NCBI RefSeq assembly: GCF_029581195.1
Contig: NZ_CP120737.1
Location: 3,263,001-3,327,000 of the forward strand
Source: Solwaraspora sp. WMMD791
GTDB lineage: Bacteria > Actinomycetota > Actinomycetes > Mycobacteriales > Micromonosporaceae
Direction: 5' to 3'
DNA: 64,000 nt
Notes under the pieces: generated by a model
Databases searched by the model: none
Told to the model about the DNA's origin: nothing
Seen by the model: only the letters and a program-made list of their open reading frames with translations
Shown: piece by piece, positions 33,665-42,965 of the stretch
Numbering within the stretch: position 1 is the first letter of the stretch
How the letters are laid out: the number at the start of each line of letters is the position of its first letter
Translations under genes and position numbers: made by a program

Positions 33665-35314
33665 TCAGCCGTGCTCTTCCTTGTACCGCTGGTAGGCCCC
33701 GTTGACGAGGTCGATGTACTGCTGGGCGTTCTTGCCCTCGACCTCGGTGACGTAGGCGTCCCATTCGGACAGGTCCCGCTGGCCGAGGATGAACTGCAGG
33801 GTCTGCTGCTGGACGTAGTCCTTCAGCGGGGTCTCCCAGAGAGTGGCCTGCTCGCGCTCCTCCTCGCTGAACGGCCGTGGCGGGGACACCGGCAGGGTCT
33901 CCTTCTGCCCCATCGCCTCCTGGAACTTCAACTCCTCTTCGGAGAAGGTGGACTGCAGCAGGTCGGTGGTGCCGCCGTAGGCGAAGACGCCGTTGCTGAA
34001 GCCGAAGTCCTTCTGCAGGTGCTTGCTGCCGTCGGGGTTGAGCCCGATGAAGTCGATGTCGGCGTCGAGAACCCGCTTGCCGTCGGCGTCGGTGGTGTAG
34101 GTGACCCCTTCGATGCCCCACTTGGCGAATTCCTGGCCCTCGTCGGAGTACCAGAGCCAGTCGATGAACTGCATCATCGCTACGAAGTTCTCGCTCTCGC
34201 GCGCCTCGCTGGAGATCATGATGCCGTTCTCCAGGCGGGACCCGGCCTTCACCGAGCCGACGTCACTGTCCGGCCGGGTGATCTTGGAGATGGTGGCGTT
34301 CGGGTTGTTCTGCGCCAGCGCCGGCCGGTAGTCGTTCACCAGGGTCTGCGCGTTGGTGCTGATGACGAACGACTTGCCGGTGGCGAGCTTCTGGATCGCG
34401 GTGTCGTCGTCCTGGGTCACGCTCTCCGGGTCGAGAAGTCCCTCGTCGACCAGCGAGTGCAGGAACTCCACCATCTCCTTGTACTCCGGCATGGTGCCGG
34501 TGAAGACGAACTCCTGGGCCTCGCGGTCGAAGGTGGCGTTCTGGTAGCCCCAGCCACCCATCGTGTCGTAGCCGTACGACGGGCCGATGATGTTCTGCAG
34601 CGCACCCAGCGGGGTGGGGATGCTCCACCGGTCCGACATCGGGTAGACGTCGGGGTAGGCAGCCTTCATCGCCCGCAGCATGTCCCGGAACTCGTCCCAG
34701 GTGGCCGGCTCCTCGAGGCCGAGTTCGGCGAGGATGTCGGTGCGCACGGCGATCGTGTAGTCGGTCCAGACGTCCTCGTGCAGGCCGGGCAGCAGGTAGA
34801 ACTTGCCGTCCTGCTGGCGAAGCGAGTCGATGTCACCCTGCAGGTTCCACTTGGCGACCTTGTCCTGGAAGTGCGGCATCAGATCGATGTAGTCGCTGAC
34901 CGGCAGGATCGCGCCGCTGGAGACGTACGCCGACTCTTGGCCGGGGTAGGTCTTCGGAATGATGAACGGCGCGTCGCCGGCGCCGATCAGCAGGCCGCGC
35001 TTCTGCTCGTAGTCGCTCAACGGCACCTCGACCGTTTCGAGCGACACGTTGGTCCGCTTGGCCAACTCCTCCCAGAACAGCCACTCCTTGTCGATCTGGT
35101 AGTTGGGGTGGTTGTTGTAGAGCAGGGAGAAGCTCAGTGCCTCGGTGGCGGTGAACTGGTCACCGACGCCGTAGCTCTCCATGGCGCCGACCCTGTTGCC
35201 GTCCAGGTCCTCGGCATCGGACTCGGCGTCGCCGCCGCAGGCGGCGACGCCGAGTGAGAGGGCGAGCAGCCCGGCGGCGGCCGCTGCGTAGCGGCGCCGG
35301 GATCGTGTGAGCAT
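33665..35314 (-). CDS. Oligosaccharide ABC importer binding lipoprotein
   Basis: A 549-aa lipoprotein (signal with lipobox VAACG, Cys about residue 26) of the LplA/family-1 extracellular solute-binding type. The body shows the two-lobe pattern with IIPKTYPGQESAYVSSG, PATWDEFRDMLRAMK and WLWYSDEGQEFAKWG. It delivers a sugar, most likely a xylo- or arabinoxylo-oligosaccharide, to the two permeases encoded upstream. The operon has no ATPase gene; a shared multi-sugar ATPase (MsiK type) elsewhere is typical of actinomycetes. Confidence 0.92.
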   Translation of the reverse strand: MLTRSRRRYAAAAAGLLALSLGVAACGGDAESDAEDLDGNRVGAMESYGVGDQFTATEALSFSLLYNNHPNYQIDKEWLFWEELAKRTNVSLETVEVPLSDYEQKRGLLIGAGDAPFIIPKTYPGQESAYVSSGAILPVSDYIDLMPHFQDKVAKWNLQGDIDSLRQQDGKFYLLPGLHEDVWTDYTIAVRTDILAELGLEEPATWDEFRDMLRAMKAAYPDVYPMSDRWSIPTPLGALQNIIGPSYGYDTMGGWGYQNATFDREAQEFVFTGTMPEYKEMVEFLHSLVDEGLLDPESVTQDDDTAIQKLATGKSFVISTNAQTLVNDYRPALAQNNPNATISKITRPDSDVGSVKAGSRLENGIMISSEARESENFVAMMQFIDWLWYSDEGQEFAKWGIEGVTYTTDADGKRVLDADIDFIGLNPDGSKHLQKDFGFSNGVFAYGGTTDLLQSTFSEEELKFQEAMGQKETLPVSPPRPFSEEEREQATLWETPLKDYVQQQTLQFILGQRDLSEWDAYVTEVEGKNAQQYIDLVNGAYQRYKEEHG

Positions 35315-35378
35315 CGGACTTCCTTTCGGTGCGTGGGGATAGGCATTCAGGTGAATGGGGCGATCCTGTCCCGCAGCG

Positions 35379-36305
35379 CTATCCCTTGACGGCGCCGAGC
35401 ATGATGCCGGATACGAAGTAGCGCTGGATGAAGGGGTACACCATGATGATCGGAAGAACGGTCAGGATGATGGTGACGGACTGGATGTTCGCGGCGGCCT
35501 GCGCGAGGCTGTCGCTACTGCTTCCGGTGGAGGTGGCGGTGGTGGCCCCGGCGATCAGGTTGCGGAGGTAGACGGTCACCGGGAACAGTTCGGAGCGGTC
35601 CATGTAGAGGAACGCGGAGAACCACGAGTTCCAGAACGAGACCGCGTAGAAGAGCACCATCGTGGCGATGATCGCCTTCGACAGCGGGATGACGATGCGC
35701 CAGAGGATGCCGTACGTGTTGAGCCCGTCGACGGCGGCGGCCTCCTCCAGTTCGGTCGGCAGGCTTTCGAAGAAGGCCTTCATCACCAGCAGGTTGAACA
35801 CGTTGATCGCGTTGGGCAGCACGATCGCCCAGATGCTGTTCTTCAGTCCGAGGCTGGTGATCAGTACGTAGTTGGGGATCAGTCCGCCGGAGAAGAACAT
35901 GGTGAACACGGCGATGCCGACCAGCATGCCGCGACCCTTGAGGTCCTTCTTCGACAACACGTACGCGTAGCAGGTGGTCAGCACGATCGAGATGACGGTG
36001 GCGACCAGGGTGTAGACGATGGTGTTGCGGTAGTTGGTCCAGAACATCGAGTCGGACATCACCAGCCGGTAGGTGTCCAGGTTGAACCCGCGCGGCACGA
36101 TGCTGACCTGGCCGGAGCGGATGTAGCCCTCCTCGCTGAGCGAGCGGGCGACGATGTTGGCGAACGGGTAGAGCGTGACGATCACGACGGCGGTCAGGAT
36201 GACCGTGTTGACGATCCGGAAGATCCGGTAGCCACGGGTGTCGTCGGGGCGGCGCGGCCGACGGCGGTCCGACCCGAACAACTTGCGGGAGGTGTCGACG
36301 GTCAC
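35379..36305 (-). CDS. Sugar ABC permease (second)
   Basis: A 308-aa inner-membrane permease of the LplC/YtcP type with six hydrophobic segments and the EAA loop ELEEAAAVDGLNTYGILWRIVIPLSK (shortened: EEAAAVDG...IPL). GTG 36305 overlaps the first permease stop by 4 bp (GTGA), which selects this start over the adjacent GTG 36308. It forms a channel with the first permease; the binding lipoprotein follows 65 bp downstream. Confidence 0.92.
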   Translation of the reverse strand: MTVDTSRKLFGSDRRRPRRPDDTRGYRIFRIVNTVILTAVVIVTLYPFANIVARSLSEEGYIRSGQVSIVPRGFNLDTYRLVMSDSMFWTNYRNTIVYTLVATVISIVLTTCYAYVLSKKDLKGRGMLVGIAVFTMFFSGGLIPNYVLITSLGLKNSIWAIVLPNAINVFNLLVMKAFFESLPTELEEAAAVDGLNTYGILWRIVIPLSKAIIATMVLFYAVSFWNSWFSAFLYMDRSELFPVTVYLRNLIAGATTATSTGSSSDSLAQAAANIQSVTIILTVLPIIMVYPFIQRYFVSGIMLGAVKG

Positions 36306-37312
36306 CACAGGCTCGTCCCTACTGCGCGGCGGGCGATCAGGTTGGCCGACAGCACCAGGGTCAGCCCGATCAGTGCCTCGAACAGGCCGATGGCGGCGGC
36401 GTAGCTGAAGTTGCTGGAGACCACGCCCATCCGGTAGAGGTACGTCGATATGACGTCGGCGGTCGGATAGGTCAGCGGGTTGTAGAGCAGCAGGATCTTC
36501 TCGAAGCCGACCGCCATGAAGGTGCCGATGTTCAGGATCAGCAGCGTGACCATGGTGGGCCGGATGCCGGGCAGCGTGACGTGCCAGGTCTGCCGCCACC
36601 GGTTCGCGCCGTCGATCCGGGCGGCCTCGTAGAGGTCCTCGTCGATCGTGGTGAGCGCGGCGAGGTACAGGATCGTCCCCCAGCCGACGGTCTGCCACAC
36701 CTCGGACGAGACATAGATGGTGCGGAACCAGCCCGGCTGCTGCAGGAACGGGATGGCCTCGCCGCCGAGGGACCGGATCATCGTGTTGACCGTGCCGTCG
36801 ATCGACAGGATCTGCATCACCATCGCCGCGACGATCACGATCGACAGGAAGTGCGGCAGGTACGACACCGACTGGACGAAGCGCTTCCACCGCCGGGCCC
36901 GGACCTCGTTGAGCAGCAGCGCCAGGACGATCGGCAGCGGGAAGACAATGACCAGGGTGAGTGTGCCGAGAATCAGGGTATTGGTGAAAACCTGCCAGAA
37001 GGTCGGGTCGGCGAAGAACATCCGTACGTAGCGGAGGCCGACCCAGTACTCGCCGAAGACACTGCCGCCGGGCTGGAACCGGCGGAAGGCGATGACGTTG
37101 CCGAGCATCGGCAGGTAACGGAAGATCAGGAAGAACAACAACGGCAGGACGATCAGCGAGTAGAGCTGCCAGTCGCGCCGCAGCGCGCGACGCCAGGTAC
37201 GCGATCGGGGTCGGCTCCGACCCCGCCGGGGCAGGTCGTCGACGGGCGGCAGGGGCACCTGCGCCTGCGGTGACGCATCGACCGCGCTGGGTGTGCTCAT
37301 CCCAGTCGCCAC
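36302..37312 (-). CDS. Sugar ABC permease (first)
   Basis: A 336-aa permease of the LplB type with a long charged N-terminus (about residues 1-55), six membrane segments and the EAA loop YEAARIDGANRWRQTWHVTLPG. It is the first gene of the import/hydrolysis operon; transcription starts within 37313-37599, a region containing the CGAAACTTTCG operator. ATG 37312 or 37300 could start it. Confidence 0.92.
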   Translation of the reverse strand: MATGMSTPSAVDASPQAQVPLPPVDDLPRRGRSRPRSRTWRRALRRDWQLYSLIVLPLLFFLIFRYLPMLGNVIAFRRFQPGGSVFGEYWVGLRYVRMFFADPTFWQVFTNTLILGTLTLVIVFPLPIVLALLLNEVRARRWKRFVQSVSYLPHFLSIVIVAAMVMQILSIDGTVNTMIRSLGGEAIPFLQQPGWFRTIYVSSEVWQTVGWGTILYLAALTTIDEDLYEAARIDGANRWRQTWHVTLPGIRPTMVTLLILNIGTFMAVGFEKILLLYNPLTYPTADVISTYLYRMGVVSSNFSYAAAIGLFEALIGLTLVLSANLIARRAVGTSLW

Positions 37313-37379
37313 CCCTCATGTCCGGTGCGCGGCGGGCTCCCTCCGGGCAGCAGGAGACACCCCGACGCGACACGAAACT

Positions 37380-37390
37380 CGAAACTTTCG
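37380..37390. promoter_or_regulatory. CGAAA-N-TTTCG xylan operator
   Basis: CGAAACTTTCG is a perfect dyad matching the cis element known from actinomycete xylanase genes (CGAAA-N-TTTCG). It lies 68 bp upstream of the permease operon and is the likely binding site of the divergent LacI regulator. Confidence 0.75.
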
Positions 37391-37567
37391 GAAATAGGCG
37401 CGTTACCTTGCGGGGAACCTAGATTCCCCGGCATCGTTGTGTCAAGGGTCGCCGAACCGGACCTTCAACTGCATAGAGTGTGTGCGGGGTCGTCCGGGAG
37501 GTCTCATCGTCGTACGCACACCACGCCTTCGGGCCGGCTGAACCGAGTCCACCAGCAGGATGAGCTC

Positions 37568-37589
37568 CGGAAGTTTCGGTAACTTTTCG
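37568..37589. promoter_or_regulatory. Imperfect operator before LacI gene
   Basis: CGGAAGTTTCGGTAACTTTTCG contains two related half-site pairs (GGAAGTTTCGG and AACTTTTCG) just before the LacI start. It suggests autoregulation and resembles the palindrome before the GH10 fusion at 21924. Confidence 0.55.
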
Positions 37590-37599
37590 TGAGGTACGC

Positions 37600-38691
37600 A
37601 TGACAGAGGCACCACCGGCCACCCCGCCGCCACCAGCCGGTCCACCGACCCGCGCATCGGACGACGCTGGCGGGCAGCCCTCCCCGGCCACCATCGCCAC
37701 CATCGCCGACGAGGTCGGCGTCTCGGTCACCACTGTATCCAAGGTTCTCAATGGTAAATCGGACGTCGCGCCGCAGACCAGGGCCCGGGTCGAGGCAAGT
37801 CTCGATCGACACCAGTACCGTCGGCGGGCCCGTCGCCCACCGATCCGCACTGATCAGCTCGACCTGGTCTTCCACCAGTTCGACTCGCTCTGGGCAATGG
37901 AGATCATCAAAGCGGTCGAAACGGTGGCCAGCGCCGCCGGAATCGGCCTGCACCTGAGCCAGCTCGGCGGCCGGCACACACCGCCGGACCAGTGGCTGGA
38001 CGCGACCCTGGCCCGTCGGCCACTCGGGGTGCTCTTCGTGCTCTGCCACCTCAGCGAACGGCATCGGGACCTGCTGGCCCGCCAGCTGATCCCGTTCGTG
38101 GTGATCGACACCGACAGCGCGACCTCGGCCTCGGTGCCGACGGTCGGCTCGAACAACTGGAACGGCGGGCTCATCGCCACCCGGCACCTGCTGCAGCTGG
38201 GCCACCGGCGGATCGCGATCATCTCCGGTCCCAGTGACGTGCTGTGTGCGCAGGCCCGTACCGCCGGATTCCGGTCGGCCCACGACGAAGCCGGCCTGCC
38301 GGTCCCGGCCGACCTGATCCGGCACGGCGACTTCTATGTGGACGCTGGCTTCGCGCACGGCATGGCGCTGCTGGACCGGCCGGACCGGCCGACCGCCATC
38401 TTCGCCGGCTCGGACATGCAGGCGCTGGGGGTGCTGCGGGCCGCCCGGCAACTCGGCCTGGACGTGCCCGGCGACCTGTCCGTGATCGGCTACGACAACG
38501 TGCCGGTCGCCGCCTGGACGGTCCCCGCCCTGACCACGGTCCATCAACCGCTGCGCGACATGGCCGGTACCGCCGCCCAGATGCTGCTCGACCTGGCCCG
38601 TGGCGCCGAGTTGTCGACCAGCCGGATCGACCTGGTCACCGAGCTGGTGATCCGGGAGAGCACCGCCCCGCCCGCCCCCCGCCTGATCTGA
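37600..38691 (+). CDS. LacI-family xylan-utilisation regulator
   Basis: A 363-aa repressor. A Pro-rich N-terminal extension precedes the helix-turn-helix (about residues 31-56; TIATIADEVGVSVTTVSKVL and hinge NGKSDVAPQTRARV). The periplasmic-binding-like effector domain follows (PLGVLFVLCHLSERH, IAIISGP, GYDNVPVAAWTVPALTTV). It is divergent from the importer operon and directly upstream of the CE7 esterase gene. By position it likely represses both, released by a xylo-oligosaccharide. The same motif type occurs before the GH10 fusion. Confidence 0.9.
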   Translation: MTEAPPATPPPPAGPPTRASDDAGGQPSPATIATIADEVGVSVTTVSKVLNGKSDVAPQTRARVEASLDRHQYRRRARRPPIRTDQLDLVFHQFDSLWAMEIIKAVETVASAAGIGLHLSQLGGRHTPPDQWLDATLARRPLGVLFVLCHLSERHRDLLARQLIPFVVIDTDSATSASVPTVGSNNWNGGLIATRHLLQLGHRRIAIISGPSDVLCAQARTAGFRSAHDEAGLPVPADLIRHGDFYVDAGFAHGMALLDRPDRPTAIFAGSDMQALGVLRAARQLGLDVPGDLSVIGYDNVPVAAWTVPALTTVHQPLRDMAGTAAQMLLDLARGAELSTSRIDLVTELVIRESTAPPAPRLI

Positions 38692-38709
38692 GCGTGAAGA
38701 GGAGGACGA

Positions 38710-39702
38710 ATGCCCCAGTTCGACCTGCCGTTGGCCCAGCTGCGCTCCTACGCCCCGGTGGTGCCGGAGCCGGACGACTTCGACACCTTCTGGAAGTCCA
38801 CTCTAGACGAGGCGGCCCCGCACGAGATCCTGGTCGACGTCCGGCCGGAGCCGACCGACCTACGGTTGTTCGACACGTGGCAGGTGACCTTCACCGGATT
38901 CGGCGGCGACCCGGTCCACGCCTGGTACACCCGCCCGGTCGGGATCGACACCGCGCTGCCGGCCGTCGTGGAGTACCTCGGCTACGGGCGCGGGCGTGGC
39001 CTGCCGCACGAGCGGCTCACCTGGCCCGCCGCCGGCTACGCCCATCTGCTGATGGACTCCCGCGGCCAGGGTGACCAGTACGGCAACGGCGGCGACACCC
39101 CCGATCCGCACCCGGTCGGCGTCGGCGGGCCGGGTCCGGTGACCCGGGGCATCACCGAGCCGTCCCGGTACTACTACCGACGGTTGATCACCGACGCCGT
39201 ACGCGCCGTCACGGCGGTCCGGGCGCTGCCCGGCGTCGACGCGACCCGGGTGACCGCCGCCGGCAACAGCCAGGGCGGGGGCCTGGCCCTCGCCGTCGCC
39301 GGCCTGGTCGGCGACCTGGCCGCACTGGTCAGCACCGCGCCGTTCGGCTGCCACTGGCAGCGGGCGATCGAGATCACCGACGACGAGCCGTACGGCGACG
39401 TGGCCCGCTATCTGGCGGTGCACCGTGACGCCGAGGCCGCCGTGCGTCACACCTTGTCCTACGTGGATGGCGTGTCGTTCGCCCGCCGGGCGGTGGCGCC
39501 CGGGCACTTCGGTGTCGGCCTGCGGGACACCACCTGCCCGCCGAGCACCGTCTTCGCCGCCTACAACCAGTACGGCGCCGGAAATGGTCGCCCGGCACCG
39601 CCACCCGCCGAGATCCACGTCTACCCGTTCAACGGCCATGAAGGGGGCGAAGCGGAGCAGGTCCGGCGGCAACTGCGCTGGCTCCGTGCGCTCGTGGGCT
39701 GA
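38710..39702 (+). CDS. CE7 acetyl xylan esterase
   Basis: A 330-aa carbohydrate esterase family 7 enzyme (AXE1/cephalosporin-C deacetylase type). Visible CE7 motifs: RGQ in DSRGQGDQY, GNSQGGG with Ser187 and HE in GHEGG with His310. No signal peptide, so it removes acetyl groups from imported xylo-oligosaccharides in the cytoplasm. It starts 18 bp after the LacI stop with GAAGAGGAGG before ATG, so it is co-transcribed with that gene. Confidence 0.92.
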   Translation: MPQFDLPLAQLRSYAPVVPEPDDFDTFWKSTLDEAAPHEILVDVRPEPTDLRLFDTWQVTFTGFGGDPVHAWYTRPVGIDTALPAVVEYLGYGRGRGLPHERLTWPAAGYAHLLMDSRGQGDQYGNGGDTPDPHPVGVGGPGPVTRGITEPSRYYYRRLITDAVRAVTAVRALPGVDATRVTAAGNSQGGGLALAVAGLVGDLAALVSTAPFGCHWQRAIEITDDEPYGDVARYLAVHRDAEAAVRHTLSYVDGVSFARRAVAPGHFGVGLRDTTCPPSTVFAAYNQYGAGNGRPAPPPAEIHVYPFNGHEGGEAEQVRRQLRWLRALVG

Positions 39703-39906
39703 CGACGCATGTGCATTCGCAACCACGGCGGGAACCTGCCGCAGACACCCGTGCAGCGGGCCCGCCACACTCTTCGGTCATCGCAGTCATCAGAGGTGTC
39801 ATCACTCGTCGACCTGGGACGAAAAGTGGACACAGGCGGATCTAACTGGACATCGCCATTGCGCATTCCGGCAAGCGACGTTGACGAGTCATGAGTCAAG
39901 TCATTA

Positions 39907-39954
39907 CGATGACTTTGGCCGATGACAAGATGGTCAGGCCAAACGATGACAAGA
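39907..39954. repeat. Three CGATGAC repeats before LysR-type stub
   Basis: CGATGAC occurs at 39907, 39920 and 39944; the last two extend to CGATGACAAGA. They are spaced 13 and 24 bp. They lie 36-83 bp before the GTG at 39990, where an operator of the LanR-like stub or of another regulator could sit. Confidence 0.5.
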
Positions 39955-39989
39955 AGTCACGCGGTTCAGTTGGACATCGGGGAGTCGAT

Positions 39990-40259
39990 GTGAACGAGCG
40001 GGAGTTGCAGGCCTTCGTCGCGGTCGCCGAGCACGGTCGGATGGATCTGGCCGCCAAATCCCTTGGCTACTCACAGCCAGCGGTCAGCTACCAGATCAAG
40101 TGTCTGGAGATGGCGCTCGGCACCAAGTTGTTCGTCCGTACGTCGTCCGGTGCGACCCTCACCCGTACCGGGGCACTGGTGCTCCCCTCCGCGCAGGCGG
40201 TGCTGACCCTCATGCGTGGGATCAAGGCCACCACCGGGGATCTTGCCCTGGCCGCCTGA
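39990..40259 (+). CDS. Stand-alone LysR-type DNA-binding domain
   Basis: An 89-aa protein consisting only of the LysR winged helix: LQAFVAVAEHGRMDLAAKSL, then YSQPAVSYQIKCLEMALGTKLF and TLTRTGALVLP. GTG 39990 follows GGGGAG; an ATG at 39891 is possible but lacks such a site. The effector-binding domain of about 200 aa is absent, and no remnant follows, so it is probably a real short regulator, as known in some actinomycete RiPP and antibiotic clusters. It is the first gene before the lanthipeptide genes and may control them. The sequence 40260-40765 contains no supported gene. Confidence 0.7.
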   Translation: MNERELQAFVAVAEHGRMDLAAKSLGYSQPAVSYQIKCLEMALGTKLFVRTSSGATLTRTGALVLPSAQAVLTLMRGIKATTGDLALAA

Positions 40260-40765
40260 GCACCAGCACCAGCAGATACCGCACGGGCCTCCTGGCCCGG
40301 CGCGACCACCTCGGTCGTGGAGTGTCACCTCTCCCGAACGAGGCCCGGCCGCCCGGCTCAGGGGGCCCGCTGCGTGCGCCCGGCCGGCTGCGGTCGTCGC
40401 ATGAGAGTTTTCAAAACGGCCCCCTCCCGCCGCGCCGGGCCTGCCGAACCCGCCTCGACGACGGTCACGACCCCGCTGACCTCGGTCTCGTCACTGGTGA
40501 CCAGGGTCGCCGCCGCCGCCCGCCAGGGGCCGCCGCCCCCGGCACCCACCCTCACTTCGGACAAATAGCCGCCCGCCGGCAGAAACGATTTCGATGCACC
40601 GGCCGGGCGACACCTTGTCGCCGCAGGACGTTCGTGATTTTCTTCAGTCACGCGATCGACGGCAGGCAACACGACGCCGAAGTTCGGGGAATCCGTCACC
40701 ACCAATTCAGACACACCAACGGTCTGTATCTTCGTGCCCGCACGAGATCACGAAAGGAGGCGACA

Positions 40766-41866
40766 ATGACCACGAAGCAGGTGACACCGATCGATCTGGA
40801 CACCGTCCCGGAGATCGATAAGATCCTTGTTGACCTGGGCCTGGGCCCGTTCGACCGGGGCTCGGTGACGTCGCCGATCGGCCGCAACGATGCTTGGCTC
40901 GGCGTCACCGCGACCGGGAGAGACGTCTTTGTCAAGAAGCTCACCGGGCACGTCGACGACACAAAGAACCGCATGCGCCGGCTTCTCGGATTCGAGCAGT
41001 TCGCGGCTGGGGCACACCTGGAGAATGTCCGCTGGCCGCAGTTCATCGGCAGCGACGAACAACACCGGGTCGTCGTATTCGAACGGGTCGCCGACGCGAT
41101 CAACGGCGCGGCGCTCATGGTGGACGAGACCTTCACCACGGCACACGCCCGGCAGGTCGGACGGGCCGTCGGTCACCTGCACGCCAGCGCGGTACCGGAC
41201 GACATCGAGCTGGACGAGTCCACCCCGGCGTTCCCGCCGGTGGCGTTCCTCGAAGGGCTGCCCCTGTCGGTCTTCCTCAAGTCCAGCGCCGGTGAGATCG
41301 AGGCGTGGCGGCTGCTGCAGAACGATCCGGAGCTGATCACTGCGGTGACCCGGCTGCGCGACGCCGAGCAGCAGGCACCCCGGGTGCCGTCCCACTGCGA
41401 TCTGCGGGTCGACCAGTTCCTGATCAGCGACGAACACCTGTTCATCACCGACTGGGAGGAGTTCCGGCTGGCCGACCCGGCCCGCGACGTCGGCGCCTTC
41501 GCCGGCGAGTGGATCTACCGGTCGGTGCTGGACCTGGTGACGAACCGAGGCGACGAGGCCTTCGTGGACACCGAGTTCACCCACGATCTCGTGCTGCGGC
41601 GCGGCGTCGAGAAGATGCGCCGGCTGCTGCCGCTGGTCCACGAGTTCTGGCAGGCGTACCGGCAGGTCCGCCCGCAGGTCGACGCCGGACTCGCGGTCCG
41701 CGCGACCGCGTTCGCCGGCTGGCACCTGCTGGACCGCCTCGTCGCCGGGGCGCTCTCCTCCTCCCGCCTGTCCGCCATCCAGCGCGCCGCCGCCGGCGTC
41801 GGCCGGGCCGCGCTGGTCAACCCCGAACGCTTCGCCACCACCCTCGGCTTCGGAGGCGACAAATGA
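40766..41866 (+). CDS. lanK: Class V lanthipeptide kinase (APH-like, LanK)
   Basis: A 366-aa aminoglycoside-phosphotransferase-like protein. The catalytic loop is intact: SHCDLRVDQFLI with His210 and Asp212, and TDWEEF with Asp229. In class V lanthipeptide systems (lexapeptide LxmK and relatives) such a kinase phosphorylates Ser/Thr of the core, followed by elimination by a HopA1-like partner. ATG 40766 is preceded by a strong GAAAGGAGG. The next gene, the HopA1-like lyase, overlaps it by 4 bp, which fixes the functional pair. Confidence 0.85.
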   Translation: MTTKQVTPIDLDTVPEIDKILVDLGLGPFDRGSVTSPIGRNDAWLGVTATGRDVFVKKLTGHVDDTKNRMRRLLGFEQFAAGAHLENVRWPQFIGSDEQHRVVVFERVADAINGAALMVDETFTTAHARQVGRAVGHLHASAVPDDIELDESTPAFPPVAFLEGLPLSVFLKSSAGEIEAWRLLQNDPELITAVTRLRDAEQQAPRVPSHCDLRVDQFLISDEHLFITDWEEFRLADPARDVGAFAGEWIYRSVLDLVTNRGDEAFVDTEFTHDLVLRRGVEKMRRLLPLVHEFWQAYRQVRPQVDAGLAVRATAFAGWHLLDRLVAGALSSSRLSAIQRAAAGVGRAALVNPERFATTLGFGGDK

Positions 41867-42846
41867 CGCTGCACGCCGCACCACCGGCCCGACCGCAGTC
41901 ACCACCGCCGCACCACCGGCTCGCCGAGTCGGTACGCGAGGCGGTCCGGCAGATCCGGGTCTCGGCGGACCGCACCACCGCCGTCGTCGGCGGCCGCGAG
42001 ATCACCGCCGGGTTTCCCCGGGAACTGCGCCGGCTGCTCGCCGAGTCGATCTACAACGTGCTGCACTCCGGTCAGCCGGACGGGCAGGTGCCGACCCGGC
42101 TGCGCGACGACGCGCTCGAACGCCGGCTCATCGCCGCGGTGCCGCACCGGCAGATCGAGATCCGGGCCGTCGCCCGCTCGGCCGTCGGGCACGACGCCGC
42201 CGGCAACCCCCGGATTCTCGTCGAACGCGAAGGCCTGCGGATCTGGGTGCCGCCCACGGCGCTGACCTCGACCCACCACGCACCCGGTGAACCGGTGTCG
42301 CTGACGGTGCCGCCATGGCGCGCCGCGCTGTCGCCCGGGTTCTTCCTGGTCGACGGCTCCCGGCAGCGTGACCCCGGCCGGCGGGTACTCCGGGTCTACC
42401 TGCACCTGGTCGATGTCGACCACGCGGTGCAGGCCTGGGGGCAGGTGCTGAACCACCTGGAGGCGCACCAGGTGCCGTACCGGGCGAAGGTCCTCTCCGC
42501 CCGCGAGCTGTATCCGCGACGCGACGCGATCGTCGTCTACCTCACCGACGATCACGTCCACGTCGCCACCGACCTGGCCGGGCTCGCCCGGACGCTGCCC
42601 GGCACCGCACCGCAGACGTCGGTCTTCACCGACCGGCTCGCTCCCGGCGTCGGGACGGCCTGGGAGCCGGTCGACACCGTCGCCGGCCGGCAGGGGCTCA
42701 GCTTCGGCCAGCACCGCGCGACTGTCCTGGCCGCCGCGCTCGTCGAGGCCGCCGACGACCTGACCCGGGTGGATCCGCTGATCGTCCAGCGGTTCACCGA
42801 GGCCGGCATCGACCCGGCCAACCCGGCCCGCAACCTGGCTGGCTGA
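41863..42846 (+). CDS. lanY: HopA1-like phospho-Ser/Thr lyase (LanY)
   Basis: A 327-aa protein of the HopA1 effector family. The block VYLHLVDVDHAVQAWGQVLN, the segment DAIVVYLTDDHVH and the C-terminal GVGTAWEP...GLSFGQHR are characteristic. In class V lanthipeptide and thioviridamide-like clusters this family removes phosphate to form Dha/Dhb. ATG 41863 overlaps the kinase stop; GGAGG precedes it. A long hairpin and then two precursor genes follow. Confidence 0.85.
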   Translation: MTLHAAPPARPQSPPPHHRLAESVREAVRQIRVSADRTTAVVGGREITAGFPRELRRLLAESIYNVLHSGQPDGQVPTRLRDDALERRLIAAVPHRQIEIRAVARSAVGHDAAGNPRILVEREGLRIWVPPTALTSTHHAPGEPVSLTVPPWRAALSPGFFLVDGSRQRDPGRRVLRVYLHLVDVDHAVQAWGQVLNHLEAHQVPYRAKVLSARELYPRRDAIVVYLTDDHVHVATDLAGLARTLPGTAPQTSVFTDRLAPGVGTAWEPVDTVAGRQGLSFGQHRATVLAAALVEAADDLTRVDPLIVQRFTEAGIDPANPARNLAG

Positions 42847-42865
42847 CCCCGCACTCCGGCAGGAC

Positions 42866-42919
42866 CTGAGCTCGCTCGCTGGGAGGGTCCCCATCGGGCG
42901 CTCCCAGTCTGGAGCTCAG
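42866..42919 (+). terminator. Stem-loop before first precursor gene
   Basis: Nested arms CTGAGCTC/GAGCTCAG (42866-42873 with 42912-42919) and CTGGGAG/CTCCCAG (42879-42885 with 42901-42907). It separates the lanY stop from the first precursor and could attenuate read-through or protect the precursor mRNA. Confidence 0.6.
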
Positions 42920-42965
42920 TTCCGGCCCTGGGCGACCGTGCCCACCACCACGAAGGAGTCCACAG

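Noticed and set aside
40358-40714. 118-aa minus-strand frame and 55-aa plus-strand frame (40401-40568) before the kinase gene
   Set aside because: No ribosome-binding site for either, weak codon bias and no recognisable motif; the 40260-40765 interval is treated as non-coding.
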